The notes below the pieces were generated by a model that was given only the letters and a program-made list of their open reading frames with translations, made no database searches and was not told the DNA's origin. DNA of 64,000 bases. Source: Shewanella canadensis. GTDB lineage: Bacteria; Pseudomonadota; Gammaproteobacteria; Enterobacterales; Shewanellaceae. Shown piece by piece: positions 9,429 through 17,639 of the stretch. Both the position numbers and the translations under genes were made by a program. Position 1 is the stretch's first letter. Each line of letters starts with the position of its first letter. The stretch lies in NCBI RefSeq assembly GCF_003966225.1, contig NZ_RXNU01000001.1, positions 62,001 to 126,000 on the forward strand, read 5' to 3'.

Positions 9429-10946
9429 ATGCCCTCAAAGAATGAGCCTCAGCAATCGCCTTCTGATGAATCGGCTGAATCATCTCAACATAAGCCCGCG
9501 AGTCTGCTCGATGCGTTAACTCCCATTATCGCTTTGGTTGCCATGCTAACGACGGCCGTGTATCTGTTTTCATCGGATAGCTCATCGGGGGCTAACCAGA
9601 TAGCTCTTATCATGGCGGCCTGTATCGCCTTGGTGGTTGGCGCTAAAAATGGCTATAGCTGGAAGGAGATGGAGGCGGGAATAGTACACAGCGTCTCTAT
9701 GGCGACGGGCGCATTACTGATTTTATTCTCGGTGGGCTCCTTAATCGGTACCTGGATCTTAGCCGGTACGGTACCGACGATGATCTTCTATGGTATGAAG
9801 GTGCTTAATCCCGAATACTTTTATGCCGCATCTTGCTTATTGTGCGCCGTGGTGGCGCTCAGTATCGGTAGTTCATGGACCGTGGCGGGCACCTTAGGTA
9901 TCGCCTTGATAGGCATTGCCGGAGCCATGGGGCTGAGTGTCGAAATTACCGCCGGAGCCATCATCAGTGGCGCCTATTTTGGCGATAAGATGTCGCCCAT
10001 GTCAGACACCACTAACCTGGCTCCAGCCGTGGTGGGCACGGATCTCTTCAGCCATATCAGGCATATGGTGTGGACGACGACGCCGAGTATTATTATCGCC
10101 TTGATAGGCTTCGTTATCTTAGGCTTTAGCACACAGAGCGCTGGAGGCAGTAGCGATCTTGAATCCACCCTGAATATCTTACAATCACAATATCAGCCCG
10201 GCGTGCATCTGCTCTTGCCTCTGCTGGTGGTATTAGTGCTGGCCTATAAGAAGGTGCCCGCATTTCCCACGGTGATTTTAGGAACCTTTGCCGGTGCTAT
10301 CTGTGCAGCCCTTTTCCAGTTTGACAATATTATTGAATTTGTCGGCGATGACAATTTACTGCCTGCAGTTGCGTTAGTGAAGGGGATCTGGATTGCCATG
10401 TTCGACGGTTATACGGCGAATACCGGTGATACCGTGCTCGATAGTCTGCTTAGCCGTGGTGGCATGAGCAGCATGGTTAATACCGTGTGGTTAATCCTCT
10501 GTGCCATGGCCTTTGGCGGAGTCATGGAGCGCACCGGACTGCTGAAGCGCATTTTACAGAGCATTTTGGGGGTGGTGACATCGAGCAGTAGCTTAATTAT
10601 CACGACTCTGGCCAGCTGTATCGGGGCCAACTTGATCACCGGTGATCAGTTTATCGCCATCTTACTGCCGGGTCGCATGCTCAAGGTGGAGTATACCAAG
10701 CGAGGTTTAGCGCCTGTTAACTTGAGTCGTGCCTTAGAAGACTCGGCGACGATCACCAGTCCTCTGGTTCCCTGGAATACCTGTGGCGCCTATATGGCCA
10801 GTACCTTAGGGGTCGCGACGATTGCCTACCTGCCTTACGCCTTCTTTAACCTTGTCTGCCCGTTGATCAGTGCAAGTTATGCTTACTTCAACTTTAAGAT
10901 AGAGAAGCTTGAAGATGTGTCCGAGGCGGAAGAGGTGATTGCGTAA
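9429..10946 (+). CDS. nhaC: Na+/H+ antiporter, NhaC family
   Basis: The ATG at 9429 was chosen for the AAGGA eight bases upstream; it gives 505 residues. There are about eleven to twelve hydrophobic segments. The family blocks 'GAIISGAYFGDKMSPMSDTTNLAPAV' (about residue 175) and 'TITSPLVPWNTCGAYMASTLGV' (about residue 435) are conserved, including the two Asp-rich/Ser-rich half-helix segments found in NhaC. It exchanges Na+ for H+ across the inner membrane, which fits a marine host. Some members of this superfamily move malate/lactate with Na+ instead, which cannot be excluded. Confidence 0.9.
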   Translation: MPSKNEPQQSPSDESAESSQHKPASLLDALTPIIALVAMLTTAVYLFSSDSSSGANQIALIMAACIALVVGAKNGYSWKEMEAGIVHSVSMATGALLILFSVGSLIGTWILAGTVPTMIFYGMKVLNPEYFYAASCLLCAVVALSIGSSWTVAGTLGIALIGIAGAMGLSVEITAGAIISGAYFGDKMSPMSDTTNLAPAVVGTDLFSHIRHMVWTTTPSIIIALIGFVILGFSTQSAGGSSDLESTLNILQSQYQPGVHLLLPLLVVLVLAYKKVPAFPTVILGTFAGAICAALFQFDNIIEFVGDDNLLPAVALVKGIWIAMFDGYTANTGDTVLDSLLSRGGMSSMVNTVWLILCAMAFGGVMERTGLLKRILQSILGVVTSSSSLIITTLASCIGANLITGDQFIAILLPGRMLKVEYTKRGLAPVNLSRALEDSATITSPLVPWNTCGAYMASTLGVATIAYLPYAFFNLVCPLISASYAYFNFKIEKLEDVSEAEEVIA

Positions 10947-10994
10947 GAGAAGGTGCCTAGAACCTAGGGATCTAGGTTCTAGGAACTTGTTAAA

Positions 10995-13061
10995 TTATAA
11001 CCGGCTCACATCAACCTTTAGCGTATCGAGGTGGGCGGTGAGAGCGGGGGTTACGGCTTTATCCACTCGTCCACCTAAGTGCTCACCGAAGAACTGCTCC
11101 ATGGCAACAATGTAAGCCAATTTATTATCCCGCTTACGGAAGCCATGGCCTTCATCTTTTGCCAGAATGTATTCAACCGGTAGTTTGCGGTTATACATCA
11201 CCCGCGCGATATTATCCGATTCAATTTGAGTCACTCTGGGATCATTCGCCCCTTGGACTAACATCAGCGGCGCCTTAATGTTATCGACGAAATTAATGGG
11301 AGAGCGAGCCTTCATATCTACTCTGTCTGTATCGATCTCAGGATCGCCTACCGCACTGTAAAATTGACCCAGGTAAGGACGGAAGTGAGGAGGGAATGAT
11401 TCCAGTAGTGTTATAAGACTCGATGGGCCGACATAGGAGATCACCGCCTGATACAGATCGGGGGTGAAGGTCGCGCCGGCAAGGGCTGCATAGCCACCAT
11501 AAGATGCGCCCATGATCCCTAAACGCTGTTTATCGGCGATACCCTCGTTGATGAGGTAATGCGCTCCATCAGTCAGATCGTCCTGCATGCTGCCAGTGCC
11601 CCAGTTTTTGTTGCCTGAATTGAGAAAGCGTTTACCAAAGCCTGTCGAAGCACGAAAGTTGGGTTGCAATACCGCATAGCCGCGGTTTGCCAGTAGCTGA
11701 GCAATCGGGTTGAAATAGCCGGTACTTAAGGTCCAGTAGTCTCGAGACCAGGGGCCACCATGGGGCAGTATGATAGTGGGTAAATTTTTGCTCTGACCCT
11801 TAGGTAGAGTCAGGTAGGCTTGTATATTCACACCATCGCGAGCCTGGTAGGTGATGGATTGACGTTTTGATAGCAGCTCAGGGCTAATCGATGCTTCTTG
11901 CTCAAGCAAAAGGCTCACGAGTCCAGTATTGGCATCAAAGCGATAGTCGCTTCCCATATCGACATCACTGGCGATATGTAGCTGCCACAGACCGGTTTTC
12001 TCGTTTCTATCTGTGATGGTTATCTCCACATCTTGAGTGAAGTGGTCGTTAATTTTTTGCCAGTTGCCAGCAAAGGTATCATCCAGCGGGTAAGTGCGTA
12101 AACGACCGCCATAATAGGAGACGGCAAGTGGTGCGCCTTCATCGTTAAAGAGCACATCATAAACATCAGATTCATCCTGCGGATCTTGATGTAGAGTGAC
12201 GATTTTACCTGTGGTCATATTGAGGCGTAACAGTTGTAGCTTGTCTCGTCCTTGGATGTTGGCACGAAGATAGGCCAAGTTGTTATCTTGATCGAAGCTA
12301 AGAATATCTATGTCTTCACCAAATTGGGTCTTGATCAGACTCGTCCATTTCCCAGCAATTTTGGCGTAGAGATCGGAAGTATTGTCGGGGTTACTGCTGG
12401 TGCCGAGTACCGGAACGCCTAGTGGGTTTGTCTCTATGGAAGAGAAGCCGTAGGTGTTAGAAAAAATATTGGTTATTTTTGCGGAATCGATATTCAGACG
12501 AAAGAGATCCATCTGCTGAGGATTATCTTGATTCGACATGACAACCAAAGTGTTGGGCTTATCTTTTGGCTGTTTGAGCAGGTCATATCTGATGTCTGTA
12601 TTACTGGTGAGCGCAGTGATGTTCGGGACTGGTTTAATCTGGCTCGTATCCAGAGAGAGTTTATAGATCTGGGTATTTTCATTACCACCGGTATCTTTAA
12701 GGAAGAAGATCTCATTGTCTTGGTGTGACCAACGGAAGCTGTTAATCGGATCCTTTGAAGTAGTAATAGGCAAAGCTTCATCGAGATCAGTACCAGTGGC
12801 CATCAGATAGATGTTTTTCGCGCCTTGATACTCTTTGAAAAACGCTAACCATTTTCCGTCACTGGAGCTCTTGAGTCCGCTGATCCCTTGCTCGTTGAAA
12901 AAGGCTTCAACAGGTAGCAGTTGAACTTGCTGACTTTGATCTTGGATAGTGGCTCGATCTGACAAGTTTGTTGGTGAAGGGGTCTGCGAGCAGCCTGTTA
13001 TAAATAAGCTAGCGGCGAGCGCTGTCGAGAGTACGCTAGGTAAAATCTTATGTGTCTTCAT
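10995..13061 (-). CDS. S9 family prolyl oligopeptidase-like lipoprotein
   Basis: 688 residues. The N-terminus ends in the lipobox 'FITGC', so it should be a lipidated envelope protein. Residues about 40-400 form WD-like beta-propeller repeats ('FRWSHQDNEIFFLKDTGGNENTQ'), and the C-terminal third is an alpha/beta hydrolase with 'ILPHGGPWSRD', the nucleophile motif 'GASYGGYAAL', 'LMLVQGANDPRV' (Asp) and 'KDEGHGF' (His). This is the dipeptidyl/acylaminoacyl peptidase layout. It should cleave short peptides outside the cytoplasm. It is convergent with nhaC and divergent from the DUF2975 gene. Confidence 0.9.
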   Translation of the reverse strand: MKTHKILPSVLSTALAASLFITGCSQTPSPTNLSDRATIQDQSQQVQLLPVEAFFNEQGISGLKSSSDGKWLAFFKEYQGAKNIYLMATGTDLDEALPITTSKDPINSFRWSHQDNEIFFLKDTGGNENTQIYKLSLDTSQIKPVPNITALTSNTDIRYDLLKQPKDKPNTLVVMSNQDNPQQMDLFRLNIDSAKITNIFSNTYGFSSIETNPLGVPVLGTSSNPDNTSDLYAKIAGKWTSLIKTQFGEDIDILSFDQDNNLAYLRANIQGRDKLQLLRLNMTTGKIVTLHQDPQDESDVYDVLFNDEGAPLAVSYYGGRLRTYPLDDTFAGNWQKINDHFTQDVEITITDRNEKTGLWQLHIASDVDMGSDYRFDANTGLVSLLLEQEASISPELLSKRQSITYQARDGVNIQAYLTLPKGQSKNLPTIILPHGGPWSRDYWTLSTGYFNPIAQLLANRGYAVLQPNFRASTGFGKRFLNSGNKNWGTGSMQDDLTDGAHYLINEGIADKQRLGIMGASYGGYAALAGATFTPDLYQAVISYVGPSSLITLLESFPPHFRPYLGQFYSAVGDPEIDTDRVDMKARSPINFVDNIKAPLMLVQGANDPRVTQIESDNIARVMYNRKLPVEYILAKDEGHGFRKRDNKLAYIVAMEQFFGEHLGGRVDKAVTPALTAHLDTLKVDVSRL

Positions 13062-13247
13062 CGTTCATTCCTTTAAATAACAGCTCAGATGCCTATTTGT
13101 CTTATCAACAAATTAGTTATCCATGAATTGCTAATTAAACTAATACATAAAATAATTATTGTAAAACGATAATTAAATATTAATTTACAACCAAATGTTT
13201 CTGTCTGGTATAATCGGTGCAATTCACGGGTGAGGAAAACAGAAACA

Positions 13248-13763
13248 ATGAATGCCAATATGCAGAAGCTGATGAAGATCAGTGGTTTTTTTAGATTAGT
13301 GGTCTTGATTGCGACAGCAATCATGATGCTTTATCTGGGATACAGTTTCTTCGTTAATGGCGATATCCGCTTTGGGGCCAGTCACCTGTTTCATGAACTC
13401 TGGCAGGATGAGCGTGCGAGTAGAGGTATACTCTTAGGCCTCCAGTCACCCCTGTTTATCATACTATTGGTTGGGGTTTATTGGTTACAGAAGCTGCTTA
13501 GCCATTATCAACAGGGGCAATTTTTCGGCCATGAGGCGATGCGCTGTTATCTGTGGTTGGTATGGTTAAAGGTATTCGACTTCGGAACAGATATCATCCA
13601 GCATCTGGGGACGGGCTACTACCATAAACAATTCTTTGAACACACCAGCATACAATTGACAATAGATTTTGGTGATATTACCACAATTTTATTAATGCTT
13701 TTAATTGTTTACTTGCTAAAAGCGGCGAGAGAGCTCGAAGCCGAAAACAGAGAGTTTATCTAG
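13248..13763 (+). CDS. DUF2975 membrane protein
   Basis: Four hydrophobic segments (about residues 15-35, 65-85, 100-120 and 145-160) with the 'MQKLMKISGFFRL' N-terminus and 'YQQGQFFGHEAMRCYLWLVWLKV' core typical of DUF2975. The ATG at 13248 is chosen over the upstream GTG because GAGGA lies ten bases before it. An XRE regulator follows 18 bases downstream, an arrangement very common for this family in both Firmicutes and Proteobacteria. The molecular function is unknown; a role as membrane partner of the small regulator is inferred from the pairing. Confidence 0.8.
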   Translation: MNANMQKLMKISGFFRLVVLIATAIMMLYLGYSFFVNGDIRFGASHLFHELWQDERASRGILLGLQSPLFIILLVGVYWLQKLLSHYQQGQFFGHEAMRCYLWLVWLKVFDFGTDIIQHLGTGYYHKQFFEHTSIQLTIDFGDITTILLMLLIVYLLKAARELEAENREFI

Positions 13764-13781
13764 GTCGTGGAAATTTAAATC

Positions 13782-13994
13782 ATGGAAATTATCGTAAATT
13801 TAGATGTCATGATGGCGGTTCGTAAGGTCAGTTCGAAAGAGTTGGCCAAGGCGATAGGGATCACAGAGGCTAATCTGTCCTTGCTTAAACGCGGCAAGGT
13901 AAAAGGGGTGCGCTTCGAAACCTTAGCGAGTATCTGCGACTATTTAGCGTGTCAGCCCGGAGATATTCTGGAGTATCGAAAAGCCGAAGAGTGA
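13782..13994 (+). CDS. Small XRE-family HTH regulator (YozG-like)
   Basis: A 70-residue protein that is almost entirely one Cro/CI-type helix-turn-helix: 'SSKELAKAIGITEANLSLLKRGKVKGVRFETLASICDYLACQPGDIL'. The wording 'FETLASICDYLxCQPGDILEY' is the hallmark of the small regulators that accompany DUF2975 proteins. It is 18 bases from the DUF2975 stop and almost certainly co-transcribed. It presumably regulates its own operon. Confidence 0.88.
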   Translation: MEIIVNLDVMMAVRKVSSKELAKAIGITEANLSLLKRGKVKGVRFETLASICDYLACQPGDILEYRKAEE

Positions 13995-14020
13995 ACTGTA
14001 GATTCAGGAGCTATATCTGT

Positions 14021-14065
14021 AAAAAAATCCGTCCGGTAAAAAATAGGGGAAACAAGCCGGACGGA
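14021..14065 (-). terminator. Terminator of the sirEFG operon (minus strand)
   Basis: On the minus strand CCGTCCGG (complement of 14057-14064) pairs with CCGGACGG (complement of 14029-14036) across a 20-base loop and is followed by seven T. It lies about 70 bases after the sirG stop. Confidence 0.7.
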
Positions 14066-14131
14066 AGCAATGAAAACCTTGTAAGACGTTTTATATTAGT
14101 TAGTTATCTCTATCTCGACATCTCTCTTGAG

Positions 14132-14710
14132 TTAGCGCTTGGCGTATTTGGCGATCAGTTTTTCCAGGTAGGGTTGCACCTCTTCATCCCCCCAATCTAA
14201 ATATCCCCGCAGAAAACCGATAAGATTCCCTGAACCATCGAACACATAGGTCGCGGGGACAACATCTGCCGGCATGACCTGATCGATATCCTTATTGGGA
14301 TCTAACCAGGTCTTATAGTGGGCCAGTCCATGACGGGCCAGGAAAGGTTTAACTTTTTCACTCTCTTCATCGATGGAGATCGGCAGTACGACCAGATCTT
14401 TGTCGATATTGGTCTGACGAATATTTTCCATCTGCGGGATCTCTTTGATGCAGGGGGCGCACCAGGTTGCCCACAGGTTAACCATGACCAGCTTGCCTTT
14501 ATATTGTTTGAGGTTTATCTCACCACCTTCGGTATCGGTAAAGGTGACATCGGGTACCTCTCTGGCCGATTGCATCTCAATAAAACGAGACATGATCATC
14601 GGCTTATTGATGGCCTCTCCTGTGTTGTAGACTTTATTGGACTTAGCATCAGCAGGGATGAATACAGAGGAGAAGGCCAATAGGCAGGTTAATATAAGTG
14701 TCTTATTCAT
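14132..14710 (-). CDS. sirG: SirG: periplasmic TlpA/CcmG-like thiol:disulfide oxidoreductase
   Basis: A thioredoxin-fold protein with the redox motif WCAPC in 'NLWATWCAPCIKEIPQM', preceded by an N-terminal signal segment (MNKTLILTCLLAFSSVFIPADA). The ATG at 14710 overlaps the last codons of sirF; the upstream in-frame Met at 14749 lies far inside sirF. It should keep the cysteines of apocytochrome haem motifs reduced, as CcmG/NrfX-type proteins do, here dedicated to the CX15CH site of SirA. It is last in the sirE-sirF-sirG minus-strand operon, diverging from sirA. Confidence 0.85.
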   Translation of the reverse strand: MNKTLILTCLLAFSSVFIPADAKSNKVYNTGEAINKPMIMSRFIEMQSAREVPDVTFTDTEGGEINLKQYKGKLVMVNLWATWCAPCIKEIPQMENIRQTNIDKDLVVLPISIDEESEKVKPFLARHGLAHYKTWLDPNKDIDQVMPADVVPATYVFDGSGNLIGFLRGYLDWGDEEVQPYLEKLIAKYAKR

Positions 14711-15131
14711 AGGAGTTACCATTAGTTCTTTGATGTTTATGTTGCTCACGGATAAGCATCGCGGCGACGGCGATAATTATCAGCAACAGAAAGAGTGGAC
14801 CAAACCAGAGCATGGCGGTTGCCGCAGAAAAACTGGGTTGATACTTAATCTTCTCGCCATAGCGTTGAACCAGGAATTCGATAATGGCCTCTTTAGACTC
14901 GCCTTGCTCTAACATAAGGAAAATTTGAGCCTTCAATTCATTCGCTATGGGGGCTTGTGAATCAAACAGATTTTGATTTATCGACATGGGGCAGCGCAGC
15001 TCATAGGAAATTTCAAAGCCGATATCCCGGATCTGATCTTGGCTATAGGTGATTCCACCCGTCATAGGGTTCGCGGCCATAGCGCTCGGGTTTAGGCTTA
15101 GTAAGATCATTAAAATGAGAGTGCGCATCAT
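14703..15131 (-). CDS. sirF: SirF: CcmH/NrfF-like haem lyase subunit with a single Cys in its motif
   Basis: A signal peptide (ending 'SAMA'), the CcmH-type three-helix domain 'DIGFEISYELRCPMSINQNLFDS', 'EQGESKEAIIEFLVQRYGEKIKYQPSF' and a C-terminal membrane anchor (about residues 105-127). CcmH/NrfF proteins normally hold LRCPxC, which forms mixed disulfides with the apocytochrome. Here the reading is LRCPMS, so the second Cys is Ser. The gene overlaps sirE by four bases and sirG by eight. Family assignment is sound; how the lyase works with one Cys is open. Confidence 0.85.
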   Translation of the reverse strand: MMRTLILMILLSLNPSAMAANPMTGGITYSQDQIRDIGFEISYELRCPMSINQNLFDSQAPIANELKAQIFLMLEQGESKEAIIEFLVQRYGEKIKYQPSFSAATAMLWFGPLFLLLIIIAVAAMLIREQHKHQRTNGNSYE

Positions 15132-17098
15132 GCTAGCCCCTCTATTCTTGTGGCAATGGGATTGCTGTTCGAAGCGGCCGCTTTTTGTACCCGCAGGCGA
15201 TATAAGCCGGTAAGTGCCGCTATGGTTCCTCCCAGCATCATCAAGAGTCCGCCTAACCAGATCCAGCAGGCAAGCGGCTTGTAGCTAATGCGGATGAGAT
15301 ATTCAGTATCACTGAGCTGTAGACCACTGGAAACATAAAGATCCCTGAAGATATTACGCATAATGCCAGCCTTGGAGACCTCCATGGCATTGGTCTTGAA
15401 AGTTTGGCGTTGAGGGGTGATGTAGCCGATAAAATTGTCATTAGTATCGGTCACGCGAATATTTGCCTGAATAGCGGTATAGCTCTTCTCATCCACGTTG
15501 ACCGTATCTTCATACACGAAGGTATAGCCGGCAACGACCTTACCTTGCGCCGGTCCCATTCTCAGCAACTCCTGCTGTTCGAAATTTGAAACCGATGTTG
15601 CGCCTATTATGCTAATGGCAACCCCAAGGTGAGCGATGATCATCGCAGATTTTCTAGCTAAGCCTTCTATCCCCTGGTGACGTAAACGAAACAGTAGATA
15701 GGCTAAGCACAGGAGCAACCATGTGGCCGATGTTGCACCAAGAAAGAGCCAGACATTAAAACCTGAGCCTGTCAGCATACTCAGGGTTTCGGCGATGGCG
15801 AGGGCAATGATGAAGAGTACGATCAAGGGTCTCAGCGCCGAGAACTTCTCTCTTTTCCATGAGATTAAAGGTGCGGCTCCCATCAATAACACTGCCATGA
15901 AAGTGAGGGGGATGAAGATGCTGTTAAAGTAGGGCGCTCCAACGGACAGAGTGCCAATATCGAGCAGTTCAAACAGCAGTGGATAGAAGGTGCCCAATAA
16001 CACGGATATAGCCGCGACCACTAAGACAATATTACCCAGTAATATCACGCTATCTCTCGATACCAGTGTGAAATTCAGCTCAGATTTAATCTGATTAGCC
16101 TTTAGGGCGAAGAGGGTTAAGGCGCCACAGACAAATACGCCGAGCAGGAACAGAATCGACATCCCTCTGGTGGGATCGGATGCGAAGGCGTGCACCGACT
16201 GCACGATACCCGAACGGACGAGGAAAGTGCCTAACAGGCTTAACGAGAAGGCCAACAGACACAAGAGTAGGGTGGTCACCTTAAAGCTGTCACGCCTGTG
16301 ACTCAAAACCACCGAGTGTAGTAACGCGGTTGCGACCAGCCATGGAATGAAAGAGGCATTTTCAACCGGATCCCAAAACCACCATCCTCCCCACCCCAGC
16401 TCGTTATACGCCCACCATGAACCGAAGGCATTGCCGCCCGTCAGAAATACCCATGCCAGCAGTACCCAGGGGCGCAGATAACTTGCGTGAGTCCGGGTCA
16501 GCTTACCGCCGAGCAGAGCCGCAATTGCGGCGGCAAAGGTAACCGTGAGGCCGACATAGCCAAGAAACAGTAGCGGTGGATGAAAGATTAACCCTATGTC
16601 TTGCAGTATGGGGTTAAGGTCTCGTCCCTCTATGGGGAAATTTGGCAGTAACCTGGCAAAGGGGTTCGAAGTAAACAGCATAAACAGGTTAAAGCCGGCT
16701 ATCACCGAGGCTAATATTGCGATCAACCTACCTATAAATAAGCGGTCTCGATATTTGGATGAGAAGACGATGATGCAACCCCAAATGGCAATGGCGACAA
16801 CCCAAAACAGCATAGAGCCTTCGTGGCTGCCCCAGACCGCAGCGACCTTATAGAGTAGGGCCAGTTGTGTGCTGGAATGGTTGGCGACATAGGCAACGGA
16901 GAAGTCATCGGTAATAAATGAGATAAGCAGGCAGAGAATAGAAGCCGTAATGGTAAGTGTCATTAATCCGGTTAATGTTTTTACATAGCTAAAAAGGTAA
17001 TGGTTTTTAGTGTATAGGGCAACGAGTGGAATAATGGCAAGTAACAGAGATGATACTGTGCTGATAATTAGAAGTATAAGTCCGAGTTCTGGGATCAT
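15128..17098 (-). CDS. sirE: SirE: CcmF/NrfE-like haem lyase subunit
   Basis: A 656-residue integral membrane protein with about fifteen hydrophobic segments and the haem-handling tryptophan-rich motif 'GWGGWWFWDPVENASFIPW' (around residues 233-251). Conserved His residues typical of CcmF, such as in 'WGSHEGSMLFW' and 'LHSVVLSHRRDSFK', are present. With SirF and SirG it forms the dedicated lyase known from Shewanella oneidensis sir work to be needed for the atypical haem c site of SirA. It begins 541 bases from sirA in divergent orientation. Only this one copy exists in the window, although there are two sirA genes. Confidence 0.92.
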   Translation of the reverse strand: MIPELGLILLIISTVSSLLLAIIPLVALYTKNHYLFSYVKTLTGLMTLTITASILCLLISFITDDFSVAYVANHSSTQLALLYKVAAVWGSHEGSMLFWVVAIAIWGCIIVFSSKYRDRLFIGRLIAILASVIAGFNLFMLFTSNPFARLLPNFPIEGRDLNPILQDIGLIFHPPLLFLGYVGLTVTFAAAIAALLGGKLTRTHASYLRPWVLLAWVFLTGGNAFGSWWAYNELGWGGWWFWDPVENASFIPWLVATALLHSVVLSHRRDSFKVTTLLLCLLAFSLSLLGTFLVRSGIVQSVHAFASDPTRGMSILFLLGVFVCGALTLFALKANQIKSELNFTLVSRDSVILLGNIVLVVAAISVLLGTFYPLLFELLDIGTLSVGAPYFNSIFIPLTFMAVLLMGAAPLISWKREKFSALRPLIVLFIIALAIAETLSMLTGSGFNVWLFLGATSATWLLLCLAYLLFRLRHQGIEGLARKSAMIIAHLGVAISIIGATSVSNFEQQELLRMGPAQGKVVAGYTFVYEDTVNVDEKSYTAIQANIRVTDTNDNFIGYITPQRQTFKTNAMEVSKAGIMRNIFRDLYVSSGLQLSDTEYLIRISYKPLACWIWLGGLLMMLGGTIAALTGLYRLRVQKAAASNSNPIATRIEGLA

Positions 17099-17639
17099 CT
17101 TAATTAACTCTCTATTCCCGATAGACTTTGTGTATAGAATCTATCCTGTTGGTCAAATGTTGGATATTTATTTTCTGAAGTTACGTTTTCTTTTAATTAA
17201 TCTTGATTCTAAATGCTATCAGTTAATATACAGCTGAACCATTAAAGGCCAACTTAGATATAAAACTATCAAGTTAAATCTGCGGTAAGGGTAGGTGATA
17301 TTAGTCATAGATTTTGTGACCCCGTTAGCCTTTATTGAACTCAATAGCGAGTCTCATATGTTTTCACATGTCAGTGGGCTTTTTTTAGATCCTTTTAGAT
17401 CTAAATGCTAGTCGTGATAGCTGAAAAACAGCACTGCGACTAGTGCTTAACTTATTGTATTTAGTTGCTTTTCACGAATTTTTTACTGTCTGTGTTTTGC
17501 CGTGTCTCATTTCTTGCTGTCACTCGTATTTTTTGTCAAACAAATATGGAAAATAGCCTCAACTCAATTGTTTTAGTTGTTCGGCTAAACAAGTGAGCTG
17601 CTTAGTTGAATGATTATAAAACGATGATAACTAGGAGAG
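17099..17639. promoter_or_regulatory. Divergent sirE/sirA control region
   Basis: 541 AT-rich bases without a gene. At 17544-17556 stands ATATGGAAAATAG, which recurs at 29487-29499 before the second sirA, embedded in a longer weakly similar stretch (CTCAACTCAATTGTTT versus TTGCTCAGTTGTTTA). Its recurrence at similar distance (84 and 109 bases) from both starts makes it a promoter/operator candidate. I find no clear FNR box here. An AGGAGA precedes the sirA ATG. Confidence 0.45.

Noticed and set aside
16596..16853. ORF opposite sirE, and the similar frames opposite ubiD, sirA and sirD
   Set aside because: They mirror strong coding sequences on the other strand and have no own ribosome sites or domains.
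14703..17098. General cytochrome c maturation (ccm) operon
   Set aside because: Only CcmF-, CcmH- and CcmG-like genes are present, divergent from sirA, with no ccmABCDE; this is the dedicated sirEFG set.
17099..17639. FNR or CRP box before sirA
   Set aside because: Only half-site-like words (TTTTGTGACC, TTTTCACG) are visible; none reaches a convincing two-half match.
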